Part shown: positions 1-13,400 of the stretch, piece by piece | Layout of the letters: the number at the start of each line of letters is the position of its first letter | How positions within the stretch are numbered: position 1 is the first letter of the stretch | Assembly: GCF_020536995.1 (NCBI RefSeq) | Contig: NC_068359.1 | Location: 81,046,454 to 81,110,453, forward strand | Length of the DNA: 64,000 bases | Reading direction: 5' to 3' | Origin: Dreissena polymorpha | Taxonomy: Eukaryota > Mollusca > Bivalvia > Myida > Dreissenidae | The notes under the pieces: generated by a model | What the model saw: only the letters and a program-made list of their open reading frames with translations | What the model was told of the DNA's origin: nothing | Databases searched by the model: none | Translations under genes and position numbers: made by a program

Positions 1-48
1 AGGAGTTTCAATGGGAAGACTTGTACTTCTTGACGATGTTTATAAATT

Positions 49-206
49 TTAATTACACTTGCTTAAAAAATCAACAGTTTTCATTTTGCCGCATGGGTTT
101 TGTTTAGGAATCTTTTTCACGTAATATTTCGAATTGCACGAAATCTTTGTTTTCCAGTCAGCCAAATCACAAAACGCTTGAATTTCATTGCAAATATAAT
201 AAGCAC
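49..206 (-). CDS. Candidate terminal exon of an unrecognised Cys-containing protein
   Basis: On the minus strand a pyrimidine-containing tract ending in ttgttcag (an AG acceptor at 208-207) is followed by an open frame of about 52 codons to a TAA at 49-51. The peptide starts GAYYICNEIQAFCDLADWKT and ends LSKCN. It has five cysteines and many Lys and Asn. Composition is more protein-like than neighbouring random ORFs, but I do not recognise a family, and the upstream exons cannot be placed. It could be a chance ORF. Confidence 0.28.
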
Positions 207-305
207 CTGAACAACACGGAGAATATTGTGCACACAAATAATGCCGACGTTATCCAAATCAAGGTATAAAACCCGTAGGAGACTGGTTCGGACTACGCTT
301 TGTTA

Positions 306-1977
306 ACAAGAGGGCCTGACAGGCCCAAAGTCGCTCACCTGAGATTCAAAGGAACTGACCTGTTCTGTGCAGCCCTAGATGTCAATAAAACAAAATGTTA
401 TAACCTACTTTCATGACTAGTAACATCCTGGCAGCCACGTTTTTCAACAGATCATAAACGTTTTCATACACATCCAAGATATCATTTAAACAAATATACT
501 GACAAAGTTTCATGAAGATTAATAAGTCCATATAAGGAAAAATGCCCTGCCCACTGGTGGCCATGTTTTTCAAGCAACTGGAACCATTTTCGAACTTGTC
601 CCAAATATTATTGGGACAAATCTTCTGACAAAGTTTCATGATGATCGTACACTAAATATGGCTTCTAAAGTGTTAACAAGGTTTTACTATAGCTATATCA
701 GGAAAAATGCCACGCCCCCTTGGCAGCCATGTTTTTCAACCAAACGGAACCATTTTCGAACTCATCCAAGATATCATTGGGACAAATTATCTGACCAAGT
801 TTCATGATGATCCGACAATACATGTGGCCTCTAGAGTGTTAACAATGTTTTTATTAAAGCATGATATCTAGCCATATTAGGAAAAATGCCCCGTCCCCTG
901 GTGGCCATATTTTAAAGAAACCAAAACCATTTTCAAACTCATCTAAGATATCATTAGGATAAATCTTCTGACCAAGTTTCATGAAGATCGGAAAATAAAT
1001 GTGGCCTCTAGAGTGTTAACAAGGTTTTACTATAGCCATATAAGGAAAAATGCCCCGCCCCCTGGCAGCCATGTTTTTCAACCAAAGGGCATCCTTTTTT
1101 AACTCCTTCAAGATACTATTGAGATGAATCTTCTGACCAAGTTTCATGAAGATCAGACAATAAATGTGGCCTCTAGAGTGTTAACAAGATTTTACTATAG
1201 CCATATGAAGCCATATAAGGAAAAATGCCCCGCCCCCCTGGCGGCCATGTTTTTCAACCAACCGACGTCATTTTCAAACTCGTCCAAGATATCATTGGGA
1301 TGAATCTTCTGACCAAGTTTCATGAAGATTGGACAATAAATGTGGCCTCGAGAGTGTTAACAAGATTTTACTATAGCCATATTATATTTAAAGCCGTATA
1401 AGGAAAAATGCCCTGCCCCTTGGCAGCCATGTTTTTCAAGCAAAGGATACCATTTCTGAACTCATCCAAGATATCATCGAGACAAATCATTTGAGCAAGT
1501 TTCATGAACAAAAAATAAATGTGGCCTCTAGAGTGTTAACAAGGTTTTACTATAGCCGTATTAGGAAAAATGCCCGCCCCCTGGCGGCCATGTTTTTCAA
1601 CCAACCGGCATCATTTTCAAACTCGTCCAAAATATTATTGGGATGAATCATCTGAACAAGTTTCATGAAGATTGGACAATAAATGTGGTCTCTAGAGTGT
1701 TAACAAGATTTTACTATAGCTATATATAGCCATATAAGGAAAAATGCACTGCCCCTTGGCAGCCATGTTTTTCAAGCAAACATAACCATTTTCGAACTCA
1801 TCCAAGATATCATTGAGACCAATCTTCTGACCAAATTTCATAAAGATTGGACAATAAATATGGCCTCTAGAGAGTTAACAAGGCAAATGTTGACGCCGCA
1901 CAACGGACGATGCACGATGGACAAAAGGCTATCACAAAAGCTCACCATGAGCACGTTGTGCTCAGGTGAGCTAAAAA
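306..1977 (+). mobile_element. Tandem-unit element A (Helentron-like non-autonomous, AACAAGAGGGCC...GGTGAGCTAAAAA family)
   Basis: It starts with AACAAGA and a perfect small hairpin (GGGCCTGACAGGCCC), then the arm GCTCACCTGAG at 333-343. The body is about eight or nine units of 160-180 bp. Each unit holds an aggaaaaatgcc(c)cgcccc stretch, a ccatgtttttcaacc stretch, a gaccaagtttcatgaagat stretch and a tggcctctagagtgttaac stretch. It ends in a long hairpin around 1939-1970 (GCTCACC..GGTGAGC), then TAAAAA. No protein is encoded; the short ORFs here are accidental. The architecture fits HINE/pearl-type bivalve elements; that assignment is inference. Confidence 0.75.
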
Positions 1978-3558
1978 CAATTAAACAATATATCACTAGC
2001 TTTTTTTAAGAGTAATTACGCGCCAAATAACATCATTTTTACGGCCTAGCTGTTTAACCCAGCTTTGCACCTTACAAGTAGCTGGCCTTTGTTACCGTCC
2101 ACTGAATTTGAATATACAATTTCAAGCTGGTAGGATTGACTCTTTTCGAAACACAAAATGTGCATCTACAGCATCTACAAACAGTTTTCACATTTACATG
2201 TACATTAATTATGTTATTTAATTGATTTTCTATTTTTGGTAAATATAGGGTATAAAAAGGGATACTAAACATCGTTTTGCAACGATCTTAACTGCCTGTT
2301 CAGCATGAAACAATTTGATCTCTACAGTTTTACACTAAACTCTCAAAATCTCAAAAGTTTGTGTCGGCCCCATTATATTTAGAAGTTTGACAGCTACGGA
2401 GCATTTGTACTTAAAGGCAGTGTTCTCATATTCAGATATTATTACCGTATTGCATTCTGTGCACTCATATGTTTTCCATCATATAAAGTTATAAGTATTG
2501 TTGTTCCCTATCCTGACGCATGCTTAGACGATAATATTTTAAATTGTTTTCGAAATTGACCATTATACATGTAAGTGTATAAAGCTTTAAACAAGCCGTT
2601 GTTACAGGAGTGGAATCGTTACCTCACTCAGTGCTCCAAATATGATTTGAAAAGGACAGGTATGATTTTGTCCAAAGAGCACTTTCAACGCGCAGAATTT
2701 TGTCAAAAGTGCACTTTGCGAGCGTGCCGTAGTATTCCGTTGCATATTGATTTTTTTATGTTATTTATTATTGTTAGAATATATTATTTTCATAATTATT
2801 ATACCATGAAAATAAAAAAATGTCTACAATGAGGAATACATTAATTACAATGTAACAAGAGATTTATAAATTATAATGTCTTAAAAAAAAAAAAAAAAAG
2901 ACAAAAAATATAATTAAAGGGCAGGGCAGGGCTTCGGAAGGGCAGGATGGGCTTCGGAAGGGCAGGGTGGGTGCCCTTCCATTTATTCTAGCTGGAGCAC
3001 TGCTATTTATTTGCATTGCATTCTTACCCGCAAGACAACAAGGTCAGTTCCGCAGTCAGTCACAGAATCGTTATGGAACGCTCTCGCGTTAACTAGGTGA
3101 ACTTGAAGTTTGTTTTGACCAGAAAGATCTTAAACAAAATGATCAGCGGTAGTATTATGATCAAATATAGTTTCCTAATGTGTTTTCAACAATTCAATGA
3201 TGAGTTCCAGTTTGAATTTGAATAATGTAATTATAAATATTCCACCATATAGACCAATTTATTAAGCATTAGCACGATGATTCACGATACTGTTAACAAT
3301 TAAATTAAATAATAATGTCCGACAAACCACTAAAACAAATACTGCGAATGATTCGTGTGTGGCATGTTGACTGATATGTTTTCATTTATTTTCATTCTTC
3401 CTGTGTTTTTATAATCTGTATCTACAGATATATGACTAATAACTGCACAGAAAAGGCATGCGCTATCTTTGATCTTATAAATATAACTTTTGATCTTTCA
3501 ATACCAACCACAGTTAAAGCTGTATATCTTTTCAACGTATTTCTTTTTATAAATGTAA
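1978..3558. other. AT-rich intergenic stretch, no gene seen
   Basis: Only short accidental ORFs on both strands. An A-run lies near 2883-2899 and a G-rich minisatellite near 2917-2980. I see no RNA gene or regulatory site I can support. Confidence 0.5.
2917..2980 (+). repeat. Short G-rich minisatellite
   Basis: Three to four imperfect copies of a unit containing gggcagg and gcttcggaag, with period about 16-22 bp. It borders an A-run immediately upstream. Confidence 0.6.
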
Positions 3559-3780
3559 ACAAGAGCACCGCATAACGGGTACCAACGCTCGGCTGCGGGT
3601 GCAGTTTTGAATAAATGAAAGATTGTCAGAATCTTTTTAAGCGGTCACAGTGACCTTGCCCTAGCGACCAAAAAATGGGTGTGTCCTGTAGAACTCATCA
3701 AGGTGCATATACATACAAAGTTTCAAAGTTGTAGGTGGAAGCACTTTGATTTTAGAGCCAATGTGATTTTAGAGCCAATG
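3559..3780 (+). mobile_element. 5' fragment of another AACAAGAG-type element
   Basis: AACAAGAGCACCG is followed by a GC-rich potential hairpin (cgctcggctgcgggtgc), a gtgaccttgccct stretch and a caaagtttcaaagttgtagg stretch like the unit core of the other tandem-unit elements here. No 3' hairpin terminus was found, so it is probably truncated. A 20-bp direct repeat (gattttagagccaatgt twice) lies at its right edge near 3747-3781. Confidence 0.5.
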
Positions 3781-4937
<1,157 letters not shown>

Positions 4938-5269
4938 GTATTGCATATGATACAGTCTAACATCTCTTGGGTAATATGTAACTATATATAAAAATCCATT
5001 TAGGCAAATTATAAAACATAAGCAACATTAGGGGTAAATGTGAGTACCTGATAAATAAACAAAAGTAACGCAATTGTACGGATTATAATTAAATAATTTC
5101 ATTATAGTATCTCAGACGTTATATTATAAGACATGACGTATAGTAAAGTGCAATTACCAATATATCTTTAATGCTTATAGAATTAAATGGGTGAATAGTT
5201 GATAAGGTTCCATTCTTAATTAAAAAAAAATATTCAAAAACACAATTAGTATAGCAGTGTCGACAGACC
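4938..5269. other. AT-rich spacer, nothing recognised
   Basis: AT-rich sequence with an A-run at 5222-5230; no gene, RNA or repeat structure seen. Confidence 0.5.
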
Positions 5270-6740
5270 GTTTATCAGTTAGGTACATGTCAGACGGACG
5301 TCAATCTAAGCTGGGCGCGACCTAATGTGGCCCAGATCGCGATTATGAAGGCTTATTTGACGCACGTCAAAAGCTGTGAAGAGAACACCGTTACGGACAT
5401 AAATACTTGTTTGATAACATTATTTTATTTCAACTTAATTTAAATGATTTTTGGCGTTGTTTCATTGTATAAAGTGATCATGAGTGGCTATTACATCAAT
5501 TCCAAATCGTCAGTGACTTTTCAGAACATTAAGTGCGTAACGGTGTAAATTTACACATTTTAATTACGTTTTACAACTTTAAGAATTTTTATAACAATGT
5601 GTGGGTACATGTTTATATGCTAAATTCTTCTTTCATTGGACACCTTTCTGAATACTTTATGATGTTAAAACACGTTTGCAGTTGTTTTTTTATCTTAATG
5701 TATATAAAAGTCTTCTTTTTTATGCGGCGTAACGGTGTTGTCACATTTGTAACGGTGTGGACAGATTATCTTATACTTTCATATTCTTGTTTATTCGCAT
5801 CGTGTTTTTTTACTAGAAAGTATGTCAGATAAGTTCCATGTAAAATTTGTGATGTTGTTTGAAAGACAATCGGCGATATGAATACGAACTTTATACGCAT
5901 CATATTGTTTGTATAAATTTCTCCACACCGTTGTCAACACCGTTTCTCATTCAGCGAAACGGTGTGGAACGTAACGGTGTGGAACGTAACGGTGATGACA
6001 TTCGGGAATTCTGACAGAACTAATTCCAATTGTATTAATTCTCCATTTTTGTCTGATAAATTCCATGTAAAATTTGCTATGATTTTTTTTAAAAAACAAT
6101 CGGCGATATGAAAACGAAGTTTATTCACACCATAATGTGTGTATAACACCGTTACGATGTCGTCATCACCGTGGCGTTACTCATTCAGCGTAACGGTTTG
6201 GACTGTAACGGTGATGACATTCAGGCATTTGATCATCCACAAACAGCATGCTACTCTCAAAAACACATTACGCACACATTATTCTGTGGCATCTAAGAAT
6301 ACATAATATTTGAAATCATAAAAGATCGGGAAGTGGAAATAGCAAAGAAAATGGAAGAACGGTGTTGACACTGAATAAAAGTACGTTCAATATTTTAGTT
6401 CCTTTTTGATGATTTTCACATTTTTCGCGATCTTTTCATTGCTTAATTATGACGTAAAAGGTTGAAAGAATGTTTACTTTTCGGAAAAAGTTGTATCCCC
6501 GTATAATTCCCGTGCGGTAAATGAAATTTTCTTCGTAACGGTGTCGACTTGAAAAATTACGGACAGAGCCATAACTGACCATTTATAAATATTCTGCATA
6601 TAAAGCTACTAAATGTAACTGTTATTAAGTTAAGTTTAAATATATTTAGCTCCATATGTTGTTTTTTTTTCGTTTGACATTCTTTTATAAAAACAATCAA
6701 GAAAATTACCCTTTAAGAATTCGGACAACACACCGTTACT
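5270..6740. repeat. Cluster of AACGGTGT motifs with an internal duplication of about 225 bp
   Basis: The octamer AACGGTGT, or its complement ACACCGTT, recurs more than ten times in about 1.45 kb, in both orientations (around 5390, 5538, 5727, 5750, 5926, 5956, 5972, 6147, 6359, 6537, 6728). Often it extends to GTAACGGTGTGGA. Within it, about 5828-6000 and 6051-6225 are diverged direct copies sharing gataa(g/a)ttccatgtaaaattt, caatcggcgatatga and cattcagcg(a/t)aacggt. No ORF explains the motif and no clear terminal repeats were found. Confidence 0.7.
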
Positions 6741-7608
6741 AAAATACATGGGGGTTAGTTGATTCGACAAAGCATAAAACTGCTTTACGCGTGTGATCTG
6801 CTAAGAACTCTTATCTAATATTGTTTACATAGTATTTAACATTGTAATTATTAAACTTATCTCTGTTAATGTCTACCATTTAGATAATTGTTGAATATGG
6901 ACAGTATATGGAACCTAATCAAATATTCACCCAAATACGATATTTTATGGAAAAGAAAAAAAACAACAGAAATATTGAAAACAATAAAAGCAAACTAAAA
7001 GTTCTTATATGAAGGGACTTATTCACAGATTAGATTATTTGTCTGTGTCAGTAAATGCCTTAAATAACTGGATTTTACCACGGAACTGTAAAACTTAATT
7101 TTAAGAACATGATTATAAGTTGAGAAATAAATAAATACAAGCATGTTTGTCCGGAGCAGTGCTCGAAATATTGTCCTTTTGGTAAAAAGGCAAAAGTCTA
7201 AATATCTCCACCTCCGAACTGTGGACATTGTCCGTTGCACGTTGTGCGTTAGTAAACGGCATCTCTTCCTGAACAGATGTTCAGGTTTTCACGAGACTCA
7301 CAAGAATTATCAACGGGCGACCTTTTTTTACAGGTGGTTCAAGAAAATGTTATGCTCTGCTGTAAGTGTTGGTCTTTTAGAGCTAAAATAGACTTGAGGA
7401 AACCTTTTATTCTCTTAAACCACAATATATGGGGGTTTAATAATTATTTAAGTCCTCGTCAAAACTCACACCAGGCGTCTGGGTCCAATCTGACCACGCC
7501 CCAGGGATCACATGACTTATATAGACTTAGTCATATTGACTAGCTTAAGACAATAATCTTCTTTAAAGCGACAAATCTTTGATATTTGATATATGACATC
7601 AATTGTTT
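6741..7608. other. Intergenic, no gene seen
   Basis: Short overlapping ORFs on both strands (7019-7543) look accidental. No structure recognised. Confidence 0.45.
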
Positions 7609-7841
7609 GACCCATTTATGCCTAGCGTCTAGAAAAAATGCCTTGGCAAACATCGTAGACCCAGATGAGACGCCGCATGATGCGGCGTCTCATCAGGGTC
7701 TCCGCTGTTTGCTTAAAGGAATTAATGTAAAAAAATAAATATTCTAAATATAGAAATAAATATACTAGACATCCCTAATTTTGGAAATGAATTGATCCAA
7801 TTCGGAAGGATGGGAGAGTCCACTAGGCATAAATGGGTTAA
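7609..7841 (+). mobile_element. MITE with ACCCATTTATGCCTAG terminal inverted repeats (copy 1)
   Basis: The left end acccatttatgcctagcg and the right end cactaggcataaatgggtta are inverted repeats. Inside is a near-perfect palindrome, GATGAGACGCCGCATG..GGCGTCTCATC. Two further copies lie at 15436-15631 and 19845-20056. A related element sharing the inner palindrome but with other ends lies at 41608-41820. Confidence 0.85.
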
Positions 7842-9110
7842 ATCATAGTAAGTAATTTCCCAGATAAGCGATATAAGGCAATTTTGAACCTCTTGTTATT
7901 TAATTGCTTGGGTATTGTTAGCAAACATGTTGTTTTGGACATTTTATGAATATTCTATCATAGCTGGAGTTCCAGCATTCTTAAAGTTTTTGTTTTTTGG
8001 TTTGGTCAACCGAAAACATACCCGGCTGGGAACGATATATCGGTAACAGAATCAAAATTGAATGTCATTACTTGTGGCTCTGGCGTGTTGTCGATTTAGA
8101 GCAAATAATTTGAGGCTCAAACATGCCTATTAAGAAACGCCATAACGAACTATCTAAAGTGTCATACGCGTGGTCATTCTGGTGCATACAAAGGTGGCGT
8201 ATTGTTTTATCGTATTGTTTTGTCGTATTGTTTTATCTTATTTTAATATGTGATGTGCGGATGCCTAAGAAGGCCGCAAACACGCAGTCACATCAGAACG
8301 TTAAACAAGTCCGCCTATACGAAACACCAGGTATCCGTCGTCTGACGTGCTTTCGTTTAATCGCATATAAAGTTGCCATAGCATAAATCAGTCACCATAC
8401 TCATGTGATAAAAATCCGCATTAATTATCTATTCACAGTCACAAGACTGTATATCATAAATTTAAATATTTAACACGCGCAGAGGCGTATGCAGACATAT
8501 TGTACTTACTGAATTAATATGCTTGTAATTTGCATGACATGAAACGTAGCTATATTGCATGTTAAAACGTAGCTACATTACATGTCATATAAACTTCAGG
8601 CCCATAGCTATGATGTCGTTTCTAGCGCATTTACTTTCTTGGAAGACGTACACGAATCTTGATTACGTGTGTGTCATTAACAATGCTGGTATGTTGTAGA
8701 GGACACGTATACATATTCTAATAGGCTCTAATAGCTTGCAAATATGAACCTTGCACCGACTTTCATGTCAGAAAATATTAATAACGTAACGATGCATATA
8801 TTCGTTTCCGTAATGGAAGCGATGTAATTGGATTGAAACGTGCGTCACAACGTAAACTGTAATAGCCTCATTTTCCGAACAAAACCAAATGCAAATATGT
8901 GATACAATCTATGCGCATAAGTTATGCCTATTGAGTTCAAGAGTACTACATTGATGTTGTCGAACAATATCAAAACGTACCGGTATATATATTATTAGGG
9001 CAGTTGAATAATGGATAGCGCTTTTGTTTATTTCTTGCTTAGAACTCAATGTCTAAGTATTTTTAATGCTTCTACATAATGTCTCCATTGCAATATACCT
9101 TAATACTCAT
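7842..9110. other. Intergenic, no gene seen
   Basis: AT-rich sequence with accidental ORFs. A small duplication of acgtagcta(c/t)att near 8545-8580 is the only local repeat noticed. Confidence 0.45.
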
Positions 9111-9179
9111 ATGCTTCGGTGTGCAGTGTTTGGAAAACAGCGCTTTTGCCACCGTTTTTCAAAATATATTTTAGAAGCG

Positions 9180-12100
9180 AAATATCGCCCACCTTACACA
9201 TGACGTACTTACAAAAGAATCACGTTTTAGTCCATGCTTCATTAGCACAATATCACCCAACTAACACACGACGTGTTTGCTGGAGTCTCAAGTCAGATCC
9301 ATGACGCAGTAACATAATATCGCCCAAATAACACATGACGTGCTAGCTGAAGTCTCAAGTCAGATCCATGACGCAGTAGCGCAATATCTCTCAACTTACA
9401 GATAATGTGCTAGCTGAAGTCGCGAGTCAGACCCATGATGCAGTAGAACAATATCGATCAACTAACACATGGCGTGCTTGCTGAAGTCTCAAGTCAGATC
9501 GATGATGTAGTCGCACAATATTGCGCAACTTACAAATGACGTGCTAGCTGAAGTCTCTTGTTCAGTAAGATCAATGATGCAGTAGATCAATACCGCCCAT
9601 CTTAAAGATGACGTACTTGCTGAAGTCTCAAGTCAGATCCATGATGCAGCAGCAAAATATCGCTCAACTTACACATGACGTGTTAGCTGAAGAGTCAAGT
9701 CAGATCCATGATGAAGTAGCACAATATCGCTCAACTTACACATGACGTGCTAGCCGAAGTCTTAAGTCAGACCCATGATGCACTAGACAAAATTTCGCTC
9801 AGCTTGCACTAACATGCTAGCTGAAGTCTCAAGTCAGATCCACGCTACAGAAGAACAATATCGCCCAAACTAATACATGTCGTGCTAGCTGAAGTCTCAA
9901 GTCAGATCCACGATGCAGTAGCACAATATCGCTCAACTTGCATATGACGTGTTTGCTAAAGTCTCGCGTCAGACTCAGGCTGCAGTGGCACAATATCGCC
10001 CAACTAATACATGTCGTGCTAGCTCAAGTCTCAAGTCAGATCCATGATGCAGTAGCACAATATCGCTCAACTTACACATGACGTGTTTGCTGAAGTCTCA
10101 AATCAGATCCATGATGCAGTTGCACAATATCGCCCAACTAACAGAAGACGTGCTAGCTGAAGTCTCGCGTAAGATCCATGCTTCAGTAGCACAATATCGA
10201 AAAACTTACAGATGGCGTGATAACTGAAGTCTCACGTCAGATCCATGATGTTGTCGCGCAATATTTCGCAACTTACAGATGACGTGCTAGCTGAAGTCTC
10301 TATTCAGATCCATGATGCAGAAGCACAATATCGCGCAACTAACAAATGACGTGTTAGCTGAAGTGTCAAGTCAGATCCATGATGCCGTAGAACAATATCG
10401 CCCATCTTAAAGATAACGTACTTGCTGAAGTCTCAAGTCAGATCCATGATGCAGCCGCACAATATCGCTCAACTTACACATGACGTGCTAGCTGAAGTCT
10501 CAAATCAGATTTATGATGCACGAGCACAATATCGCTCAGCTTGCACAAACATGCTAGCGGAAGTCTCAAGTCAGATCCGCGCTACAGAAGAACAATATAG
10601 CCCAACTAATACATGTCGTGCTAGTGACGTCTCAAGTCAGATCCACGATGCAGTAGCACAATATCGCTCAACTTGCACATGACGTGTTTGCGAAAGTCTC
10701 GCGTCACATTCAGACTGCAGTGGCACAATATCGCCCAACTAATACATTTCGTGCTAGCTCAAGTCTCAAGTCAGATCCATGATGCAGTAGCACAATATCG
10801 CTCAACTTTCACATGACGTGCTTGCTCAAGTCTCAAATCAGATCCATAATGCAGTAGCACAATATCGCCCAACTAACAGAAGACGTGCTAGATGAAGTCT
10901 CGCGTAAGATCCATGCTTCAGTAGCACACTATCGCGCAACTTACAGATGACGTGCTAGCATAAGTCTCAGCTCAGAGCCATGATGTAGTCGCAGAATATC
11001 GCGCAACTTACAGATGACGTGCTAGCCGAAGTCTCTATTCAGATCCATGATGCAGAAGCACAACATTCCGCAACTAACAAATGACGTGTTAGCTGAAGAG
11101 TCAAGTCCGATCCATGATGCAGTAGAACAATATCGTCCATCGTAAAGATAACGTACTTGCTGAAGTCTCAAGTCAGATCCACGATGCAGCAGCACAATAT
11201 CGTTTAACTTACACATGACGTGCTAGCTGAATTGTCAAGTCAGATCAATGATGAAGTAGCACAATATCGCTCAACTTACACATGACGTGCTAACTGAAGT
11301 CTTAAGTCAGATTTATGATCCACGAGCACAATATCGCTCAGCTTGCACAAACATGCTAGCTGAAGTCTCAAGTCAGATTCACGCTACAGAAGAACAATAT
11401 CGCCCAACTAATACATGTCGTGCTAGTGAAGTCTCATGTCAGATCCACGATGCAGTAGCACAATATCGCTCAACTTGCACGTGACGTGTTTGCTAAAGTC
11501 TCGCGTCAGACTCAGGCTGCAGTGGCACAATATCGCCCAACTAATACATTTCGTGCTAGCTCAAGTCTCAAGTCAGATCCAGGTTGCAGTAGCACAATAT
11601 CGCTCAACTTACACATGACGTGCTTGCTAAAGTCTCAAATAAGACCCATAATGCAGTAGCACAATATCGCCCAACTAACAGAAGACGTGCTAGCTGAAGT
11701 CTCGCGTAAGATCCATGCTTCAGTAGCACAATATCGCGCAACTTACAGATGACGTGCTAGCTTAAGTCTCAGCTCAGATCCATGATGTAGTCGCACAATA
11801 TCGCGCAACTTACAGATGACGTGCTAGCTGAAGTCTCTATTCAGATCCATGATGCAGAAGCACAATATCGCGCAACTAACAAATGACGTGTTAGCTGAAG
11901 TGTCAAGTCAGATCCATGATGCCGTAGAACAATATCACCCATCTTAAAGATGACGTACTTGCGGAAGTCTCAAGTCAGATCCATGATGTAGCAGCACAAT
12001 ATTGCTTAACTTACAAATGACGTGCAAGCTGAATTGTGGACATCACTATTCTGCGGCCTCTGCGGCCCTAAATGCGGCCCTAAATTCGGCCGTTCTGCGG

Positions 12101-12780
12101 GCAAAACAGATGACGTGCTAGTTGAAGTCTCGTGTCAGACCCATGATGCAGAAGCACAATATCGCTGAACTTGCACACGGCGTGCTATATGAAGACTAAA
12201 GTCAGATCCATAATGCAGTCGCACAATCTCGCCAAACCTACAGATGACGTGTTTGCTGAAATCTCGAGTCAGATCCTTGATTGAGTAGCAAAATATCGCC
12301 AAAATTATAGATGACGTGCTTGCTGAAGTCTCACGTCAGATCCATGCTGCAGTAGCACAATATCGCTCAACTTACAGATGACGTGCTTGCTGAAGTTTCA
12401 AGTCAGATCCATGCTGCAGTAGCACAATATCGCACAACTTACAGATGACGTGCTAGCTAGAGTCTAAAGTCAGATTCATTTTGCAGTAAAACACTATCGC
12501 CGAACTTGCACATGAAGTGACTGCTGAAGTCTCACGTCAGATCCACGCTGCAGTTGCACAATACCGCCAAACTTGCACATGCAGTGACTGCTGAAGTGTC
12601 ACGTCAGAGCAACGCTACAGTTGCAAAATATCGCTCAACGTACAAATGACGTGACTGCTTAAGACGCACATTAGGTCCGCTAACCATTAGCAAAGTATTG
12701 CTACGCGTACTTGCACAATATCGTTCAACTTACAAATGGCGTGCTTGCTGAAGATTCATGTCAGATCCATGGTTTTCACA
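9180..12780 (+). repeat. 67-bp satellite array with 11-12-monomer higher-order period
   Basis: About 53 monomers of 66-67 bp. Conserved blocks in order are GACGTGCTAGCTGAAGTCTC, AAGTCAGATCCATGATGCAG, TAGCACAATATCGC and CAACTTACA/CAACTAACA. Diagnostic variant monomers recur together: the tctctattcagatcc type starts at about 10281, 11015 and 11818 (steps of 734 and 803 bp, 11 and 12 monomers), with a related one near 9538. This is a higher-order repeat. Open runs with a 22-codon period appear only where 66-bp monomers adjoin; 67-bp monomers shift the frame, so I read it as non-coding. A GC-rich insert of gcggccctaaat-like repeats interrupts it at about 12037-12103. Confidence 0.95.
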
Positions 12781-13221
12781 ATTTATCATACATTTAAAAT
12801 ACATCAATGAGGTCACGTGTACCAGAGTCCCTGGTGAATTTCATCAGACTTAAAACGAAGTGAGTGCTACGTTTTATACGGGGCTTATAATTAAGTTGAA
12901 TTCCAACATTGCTGATTTGAAAGTACCTCAATTTAGCGACTGAGACTGTCCGCAGTAAAATGTACTTAGAGAGGAAGATCATGCAGCAGAAAGTTGGCGA
13001 TTAGGGTTGATTATGTGGTTGGTAAACTATAAGGGGCACTGAAATTGCCTTGCCGCATATTGCATATATATTTGAAAGTATCAGTATCAAAATGAGTATG
13101 ATAAATGTCATTCTTGTTTATAAATGGTTATCAAAAAGTAAATTTCAGTAGCGGGAAAGATATAATAGCAATTTCAATATAATAAGTATACTGTATTGAT
13201 ATGAAAGAGATTAAAATTCTA
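12781..13221. other. Flank of the satellite, no gene seen
   Basis: The array ends in degraded monomers near 12780. The remainder is AT-rich without recognisable features. Confidence 0.45.
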
Positions 13222-13400
13222 GTATGAAATGTGTCTACTTTATCAAATTCTAGTATTTAAATGGGTCCAGTTTATCAAACTTCTTTTATTGAAATGGGTC
13301 CACTTTCTCAATGGTATCGTATACAAATGGGTATGCTTTAAAAAATCTTGTATCAAAATGGGTCTACTTTATCAGAGTTCCGGTATAAAAATGGGTCACA
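13222..13400 (+). repeat. Degenerate tandem repeat, AAATGGGTCYACTTTATCA core
   Basis: Five or six imperfect copies of about 30-35 bp built on aaatgggtc(t/c)actttatcaaa and ttctagtat. A related stretch (gtatcaaaatgagtatg) lies at about 13080-13105. Confidence 0.7.

Noticed and set aside
306-1977. CRISPR-like array (regular repeats of about 165-180 bp)
   Set aside because: Units are long and diverged without unique spacers, and the genome is eukaryotic.
10422-11618. Open frames with a 22-residue repeat (AEVSSQIHDAVAQYRS-like) in the satellite
   Set aside because: Most monomers are 67 bp, so the frame shifts from monomer to monomer. Only runs with 66-bp monomers stay open, and there is no start context or conservation of one frame. 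Treated as non-coding satellite.
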